This document shows, piece after piece, positions 8,296 to 11,814 of a stretch of 11,814 nt of DNA. Each line of letters starts with the position of its first letter. The stretch's first letter is position 1. The notes beneath the pieces are model-generated. The model was given only the letters and a program-made list of their open reading frames with translations, ran no database searches and was not told the DNA's origin. Position numbers and translations under genes: made by a program. Source of the DNA: Magnetococcales bacterium (GTDB lineage Bacteria > Pseudomonadota > Magnetococcia > Magnetococcales > JADGCH01); the NCBI GenBank assembly GCA_015228995.1, contig JADGCM010000046.1, forward strand, positions 1-11,814, written 5' to 3'.

Positions 8296-8862
8296 CTATG
8301 GTTGAGGGGTATGGGTGCGTCGATGCAGTAAGCCCGAAAACATCTCCCGACGTGATACATCCTGCTGCCATTCACAGCGCCGGTTATGTTCTCGAATCAG
8401 CGTATTTCTGGTGGTGACAATGGCCGACCACGCCGAAAAAACAGCCTCGGCATCAGCGTACTTGTGCAGCGACTGTACCAACGGTTGAATCAAGTGATGC
8501 CCCAGGCGAGGCTGGTATTGCAAGTGGGCTTTTTGCCGCTGACTCATGAGTTCGATTTCGAGCGGAGGGCCTAACAGCAGTCCATCGCCACACTCGGCTG
8601 GTAGGGGCAAGCCAGGGTCACGCAGTGGCACCCATAAGCGTGCCAGCATCCATGGGGTTAACAACAAAAAAATACGCCAGGGTTCGAGATAGCGAAAAGA
8701 GCGCGTCAGAACAGGCAAATTGGGATTATGGCTTGGCATCAACATTTCATCCCACGCGCCGTGGCGCAACAGCTGCTGATAGAGCGCCGCATATATCTCA
8801 GTGCTAACGGCCTGCAGCGTCTCATCATCTAGCAAACACAATTCCCAGTGATAATCTCCCAT
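8296..8862 (-). CDS. Conserved-looking protein of the molybdoenzyme operon, possibly HybE-like chaperone
   Basis: I do not recognise this 188-residue protein with certainty. It has no signal peptide and no convincing membrane helix, apart from a hydrophobic patch at residues 64-79. The segment 'FRYLEPWRIFLLLTPWMLA' (56-74), followed by a proline/aspartate stretch (80-90), resembles the core of HybE/HoxT-type [NiFe]-hydrogenase assembly proteins, which share a Trp, then 'TPWML', then 'P..D'. HybE proteins are cytoplasmic proofreading chaperones for Tat-exported cofactor-containing subunits, so a similar role for the molybdenum subunit would be reasonable. The start at 8862 is preferred because it lies 1 bp after the TorD-like gene's stop and has a GGAG 9 bp upstream. 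A longer frame reaching 8931 would overlap that gene by 68 bp with an unlikely Cys-rich extension. The family assignment is from remembered motif similarity, not a search, and could be wrong. Confidence 0.8.
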   Translation of the reverse strand: MGDYHWELCLLDDETLQAVSTEIYAALYQQLLRHGAWDEMLMPSHNPNLPVLTRSFRYLEPWRIFLLLTPWMLARLWVPLRDPGLPLPAECGDGLLLGPPLEIELMSQRQKAHLQYQPRLGHHLIQPLVQSLHKYADAEAVFSAWSAIVTTRNTLIREHNRRCEWQQDVSRREMFSGLLHRRTHTPQP

Positions 8863-8863
8863 G

Positions 8864-9418
8864 CTATGGGTCTCCAAACAACTTCTGCAGCTGCTCACCA
8901 AGCAGACGATAAAGCACCAAATCCGTCTCACGACTTAGGGTGGCGGCAAAAGTAGGTACCCAAAGACGCAAATGGTCGGTTACTAACTGCTCCAGCACCG
9001 ACTGTAACGAATCGTCGCTCGTTGTCAAGCAATAAGCAACACACTCAAGTATAACACCCAGATAATCTGGAGCGCTACCTCCAAACCACTCCAGGCCAGC
9101 TTGTTGGTAAAGAATGGATAATTGTTCCGCAGCCGCACCTGCCATACATCCGTGCCGCCAAACCGACTCAAATGGAGGACAGATCGTTTTAGGAAAGCCA
9201 TTGATGAACAGACGGGTGTGTTCTCCTTGCCATGCATCTAAGGCGATTGCCTGCAATTCCGGCAGAGCGGCTGCCAACCACGGCGCATCCGTTGCAGCCA
9301 CCTCTACCAATACGGCATACGAAGCCTCCTCAGGATAAGCGAGTAGGCCCGCCAGCAGAAGCAGTTGACGAGCCTCCATGCGCGAGACGATTACATCAAA
9401 TTTACCAAGGGTAGGCAT
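8864..9418 (-). CDS. TorD/DmsD-family molybdoenzyme assembly chaperone
   Basis: This all-helical cytoplasmic chaperone is expected to bind the Tat signal peptide of the catalytic subunit and hold export until the molybdopterin cofactor is inserted. Numbered from the 9418 start (184 residues), it shows the family's landmarks in order: 'LLLLAGLLAYP' (19-29), 'GEHTRLFINGF' (65-75), 'PPFESVW' (81-87), 'APDYLGVILE' (116-125) and 'DHLRLWVPTFA' (148-158). The start is uncertain. ATG 9418 overlaps the NrfD-like gene by 17 bp and GTG 9424 by 23 bp, while ATG 9379 would leave a 22-bp gap and give 171 residues beginning 'MEARQLLLL', as many family members do. None has a good ribosome-binding site, so coupling to the upstream gene is likely. 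Its place directly behind catalytic, iron-sulfur and membrane subunits fits the role exactly. The usual length is about 180-220 residues, so the gene is complete. Confidence 0.92.
   Translation of the reverse strand: MPTLGKFDVIVSRMEARQLLLLAGLLAYPEEASYAVLVEVAATDAPWLAAALPELQAIALDAWQGEHTRLFINGFPKTICPPFESVWRHGCMAGAAAEQLSILYQQAGLEWFGGSAPDYLGVILECVAYCLTTSDDSLQSVLEQLVTDHLRLWVPTFAATLSRETDLVLYRLLGEQLQKLFGDP
8872..8875 (-). promoter_or_regulatory. Ribosome-binding site deciding the start of the HybE-like gene
   Basis: On the minus strand this reads GGAG, 9 bases before the ATG at 8862 and inside the end of the TorD-like gene. It supports the short 188-residue form over longer in-frame starts. Confidence 0.6.
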
Positions 9419-10364
9419 AAACACCGGCCGCCATGAAGTAGTGGCGCAACAAAAAGCCTCCCATCAGAACCAAGACAGAGGCCGGGATAATGACATATTT
9501 GCCACATAAAACCCCAATACCAAAAACGCACTTGATCTCTAGAGCTAATGGCACCAGCAGGCCAAAACCAATAAAACCAACCAACCAACCCATGGAATTC
9601 CACAATAACTCTGCCGAACGATAACCACTTTCGGATCCGGACAATGTGAAATTGAAAAAGGAAAAGATGATCACCAGTTCAGCGGTAATCAAGGCCACAT
9701 CAATGCGTTCGTAAAGGACTTTGATCGTCGCGTCTACCCGATGGGGAATGAACATATACATGATGATCAACAACCAAGCCATGGCGGTAGAAAAGGCCGA
9801 TACAGTAAATAAGATCGGTAACGCTGGATTGTGCCACAGGGTAACTGCGGGAAAGCTTTGCAACAATAACCCGGTATAAACCACCGTACCAATACCAGTC
9901 AGGATGGATACCACGCCTAAGAAGGTTTGAAAACGCGCTGCCATAGCGGCTACAGATCGCACCATATCTAATTTCAAAATGGCACCCACCAACGGCCAGT
10001 TGAGTAGTCGTGGTTTTGCAACCATGAAAGGCAGGGCGAACAAGATCGCTGTTATTTGCAACCAGATGATAAATTGTGATCCCCAAGCAATCCAAGAATC
10101 GGGCTTGTGAAAAATAGCCCAGGGGGTCAAGATATAGATGGCAGCCCATTTGTTGATGAGGTGCAAGAAGAGCATGCTGGAGCCAAGCGCCATCATGGCG
10201 ACCCCAGAGAGCGCTCCCCACATCACCAATTCCTTTTCCTCACGCAGATACATGTGGGTGAGAAAACTGACGGCGATGATGGCAGATCCCATCCCTCCCA
10301 GAAACAGATAGACGGCAAACCAATCCGTCCAGATATTTTGGGTTGCGTAGGTCATCGTTTCCAT
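9402..10364 (-). CDS. NrfD/PsrC-family membrane subunit
   Basis: This 320-residue integral membrane protein would anchor the iron-sulfur subunit and exchange electrons with the quinone pool. I count eight hydrophobic segments, at roughly residues 15-40, 46-70, 89-116, 145-170, 182-207, 223-242, 257-281 and 289-313, the number seen in the PsrC structure. The N-terminal 'YLFLGGMGSA' in the first helix is typical of the family. The size is close to Wolinella PsrC and larger than the short Thermus form. No heme-ligating cytochrome b pattern is evident, as expected for NrfD proteins. The ATG at 10364 is well supported by AAAGGAG six bases upstream. The gene follows the iron-sulfur subunit by 11 bp and overlaps the start region of the TorD-like gene. 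It could equally serve a tetrathionate, thiosulfate, sulfite or other oxyanion enzyme, because the family alone does not tell the substrate. Confidence 0.93.
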   Translation of the reverse strand: METMTYATQNIWTDWFAVYLFLGGMGSAIIAVSFLTHMYLREEKELVMWGALSGVAMMALGSSMLFLHLINKWAAIYILTPWAIFHKPDSWIAWGSQFIIWLQITAILFALPFMVAKPRLLNWPLVGAILKLDMVRSVAAMAARFQTFLGVVSILTGIGTVVYTGLLLQSFPAVTLWHNPALPILFTVSAFSTAMAWLLIIMYMFIPHRVDATIKVLYERIDVALITAELVIIFSFFNFTLSGSESGYRSAELLWNSMGWLVGFIGFGLLVPLALEIKCVFGIGVLCGKYVIIPASVLVLMGGFLLRHYFMAAGVYAYPW

Positions 10365-10375
10365 GGCTAACTCCT

Positions 10376-10975
10376 TTATCGTTCCGGTATGTAGTAAACA
10401 TTTGGGCGTGTGCCCAAATGGGCCATCAAAGGCTTGGCTTTACCACTTTTAACAAGTTCAGTTGCCGGCCATGACGGGTTATCTAAGTCACAGAACATGC
10501 GTGAGTAGCCAACACACGTTTGTACACAGGCAGGAGGATCGCCCCGTTCAACACGGTGGTTACAAAATGAACACTTATCGACACTGGGTCTTTGGCGATG
10601 GAGAACACCATAAAATTCTCGCCCCTCTTTGATATCCGCGTGGGTGTACGGAAAGCGCGTGTCGTATGGACAGGCCATCGCACACGCTTGGCAACCCATA
10701 CACAGGTCTTCGTCTACCAGCACCAACCCATCTTTGGTCTGATAGGTAGCTCCAGTGGGGCAGACCGTCATGCACGGGGGATTGCTACAATGATTACACA
10801 AACGTGGAATCAGTCGACGTGTAACACTGCGCCCTTCCCCCATTTCACGGTCGTGTACGTAGGTGCGCCATTTATCTGACCACACTGGCGTCTGGTTTTC
10901 CAGGGCGCAGGCGGCCATACAAGCATTGCAGCCGACACATGTATTCAGGTCAATGACCATTGCGTAGCGAGTCAT
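10376..10975 (-). CDS. Four-cluster [4Fe-4S] ferredoxin subunit, PsrB-like
   Basis: This 199-residue electron-transfer subunit relays electrons between the catalytic and membrane subunits. All sixteen cluster cysteines are present in the CISM pattern: 13/16/19/23, 60/63/68/72, 92/95/98/102 and 135/138/150/154, so four [4Fe-4S] clusters are expected. The beginning 'MTRYAMVIDLNTCVGC' and the later 'CPTGATYQTKDGLVLVD' closely resemble polysulfide reductase PsrB as I recall it. There is no Tat or Sec signal, so if the complex is periplasmic the subunit would be exported with its catalytic partner. A perfect AGGAGG (minus strand, 10985-10990) sits 9 bp before the ATG and touches the stop codon of the catalytic gene, fixing the start. 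Related names such as PhsB, TtrB, SoeB or DmsB cannot be excluded. Confidence 0.93.
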   Translation of the reverse strand: MTRYAMVIDLNTCVGCNACMAACALENQTPVWSDKWRTYVHDREMGEGRSVTRRLIPRLCNHCSNPPCMTVCPTGATYQTKDGLVLVDEDLCMGCQACAMACPYDTRFPYTHADIKEGREFYGVLHRQRPSVDKCSFCNHRVERGDPPACVQTCVGYSRMFCDLDNPSWPATELVKSGKAKPLMAHLGTRPNVYYIPER

Positions 10976-10989
10976 GAAGATTATCCTCC

Positions 10990-11814
10990 TCAGATTTTAG
11001 CAATGCGTACGGTAAATTCCTGAGAGCGGAAACCGGCCACAAGGGGTTCAATAGTATTGGGAATCAGCTTATTAGAGGCAGTGCCCAGACCATAACTCAG
11101 ACGCAATGCCTTATTCTCTACTCCGAATGAAGAGTGCATAAACATGGAGTCAGGATGCAGCTGCTGCGTCACGTAGGCCGTACCATCGGCACTCTGACCA
11201 GAGAGAGTATTTTTGATACGTACCCGGTCACCGTTTTTGATGCCCAATGGCCCAGCTCGGTCCGGGTGAATCCAGATGCCCGTGTAAATATCCTTCTTGA
11301 ATCGGTTAATCCCTGCCAACACCGGGTTATTGCTGTTGGTAGAACCATAAGAAACCGTGGCGGTCTTACCGTAGGTAAAGTAAAACTCATCCTTATCAAG
11401 TGGATCAGCCATAGTCGCTCGATCACGACATTGAGCTGGCATAGGCGCAGCCAGAACGTTAAAGGCCGGACCACGGCCCCCCATCTGCTGTAGCCACAGA
11501 AATAGATTGCCATAAAATTCCAACCGGCCACTGGTGGTCGGCATGGCCATTTGTCGTGGCATGGAGTGATGCTTGAGAATTTCGCTACGATCCATTTCCA
11601 GATGCACGCCCCGCTTGGCTAAACTCTGTTCAAGTTCTTTCGGAGTGGTATGGATGCGTGCGGCTGTGGTCTGAAAAGCCGTATCGCGACAGGCCCTGGA
11701 GAAAGGGCTATTTACCCCTTGTTGAAGATGTTTCTGGTAAGCGCTCCACGTCTCCTTGGCTGGAATACCGCTCAACATCTCCAGGGCGCCCATGAAGTGT
11801 TCATGAGTACCACT
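10990..11814 (-). CDS. Molybdopterin oxidoreductase catalytic subunit, C-terminal part (Psr/Phs-like, partial)
   Basis: The frame runs open through the right edge and ends at a TGA at 10990-10992, giving the last 274 residues of a larger protein (family members are about 750-1000). An internal Met at 11793 is not the start, since seven more in-frame codons precede it. The visible part has the 'TTSGRLEFYG' segment common before the last domain, then the molybdopterin-dinucleotide-binding domain: 'FYFTYGKTATVSYGST', 'IWIHPDRAGPLGIKNGDRVRI', and a tail with 'LIPNTIEPLVAGF' and 'FTVRI'. It would be the active subunit of a DMSO-reductase-family respiratory enzyme. The N-terminal iron-sulfur motif, the Mo ligand (Cys, Ser, Sec or Asp) and any Tat signal lie outside the window, so neither substrate nor cell compartment can be read here. 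The gene order with PsrB-, PsrC- and TorD-like partners favours a sulfur-compound or similar oxyanion enzyme. Confidence 0.93.
   Translation of the reverse strand, partial: SGTHEHFMGALEMLSGIPAKETWSAYQKHLQQGVNSPFSRACRDTAFQTTAARIHTTPKELEQSLAKRGVHLEMDRSEILKHHSMPRQMAMPTTSGRLEFYGNLFLWLQQMGGRGPAFNVLAAPMPAQCRDRATMADPLDKDEFYFTYGKTATVSYGSTNSNNPVLAGINRFKKDIYTGIWIHPDRAGPLGIKNGDRVRIKNTLSGQSADGTAYVTQQLHPDSMFMHSSFGVENKALRLSYGLGTASNKLIPNTIEPLVAGFRSQEFTVRIAKI

Noticed and set aside
8863..8931. N-terminal extension of the HybE-like gene to 8931
   Set aside because: It would overlap the TorD-like gene by 68 bp, add a Cys- and Arg-rich stretch unlike the rest, and ignore the better start with a GGAG at 8862.
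9700..10221. Minus-strand 173-residue frame inside the NrfD-like gene
   Set aside because: It is a shifted frame of a clear eight-helix membrane protein; it has no domain of its own.

Overview
This is an ordinary-looking chromosomal stretch of a Gram-negative bacterium, almost certainly a proteobacterium, with moderate GC. It holds two tightly packed gene clusters that face each other. A glyS to ppdK gene order is familiar from Alphaproteobacteria and their deep relatives. Together with the NIT-type chemoreceptor and the moderate GC, this suggests an alphaproteobacterium or a magnetococcus-like lineage, but that placement is inference. No stretch longer than about 60 bases lacks a gene, and I see no tRNA, rRNA, CRISPR array, insertion sequence or long repeat.

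Plus strand, 1 to 7270: the 3' end of glyS (glycyl-tRNA synthetase beta subunit), ppdK (pyruvate, phosphate dikinase), a methyl-accepting chemotaxis protein with a periplasmic nitrate/nitrite-sensing (NIT) type domain, and a two-domain protein fusing a class II aldolase to a short-chain dehydrogenase. The gaps are 56 bp, 17 bp and a 4-bp ATGA overlap, so the last three genes very probably share a transcript. This couples a gluconeogenic/anaplerotic enzyme and a sugar-type aldolase to a chemoreceptor.

Minus strand, 11814 down to 7291: a respiratory complex of the DMSO-reductase (complex iron-sulfur molybdoenzyme) superfamily. In transcription order it has the C-terminal part of the molybdopterin catalytic subunit, a four-cluster ferredoxin subunit (PsrB-like), an NrfD/PsrC-like quinone-interacting membrane subunit, a TorD-family assembly chaperone, a 188-residue protein with faint resemblance to HybE hydrogenase chaperones, and a secreted ankyrin-repeat protein. 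Spacings range from a short overlap to 18 bp, so this looks like one operon. The closest functional analogues I recognise are polysulfide/thiosulfate reductases, but the substrate cannot be fixed because the active-site half of the catalytic subunit lies outside the window.

The two clusters converge at 7270/7291 with only 20 bp between the stop codons and no clear intrinsic terminator. The most interesting part is the tail of the molybdoenzyme operon: a possible HybE-like second chaperone and a periplasmic ankyrin protein with a CXC motif, neither of which is a standard component of Psr/Phs/Ttr systems.
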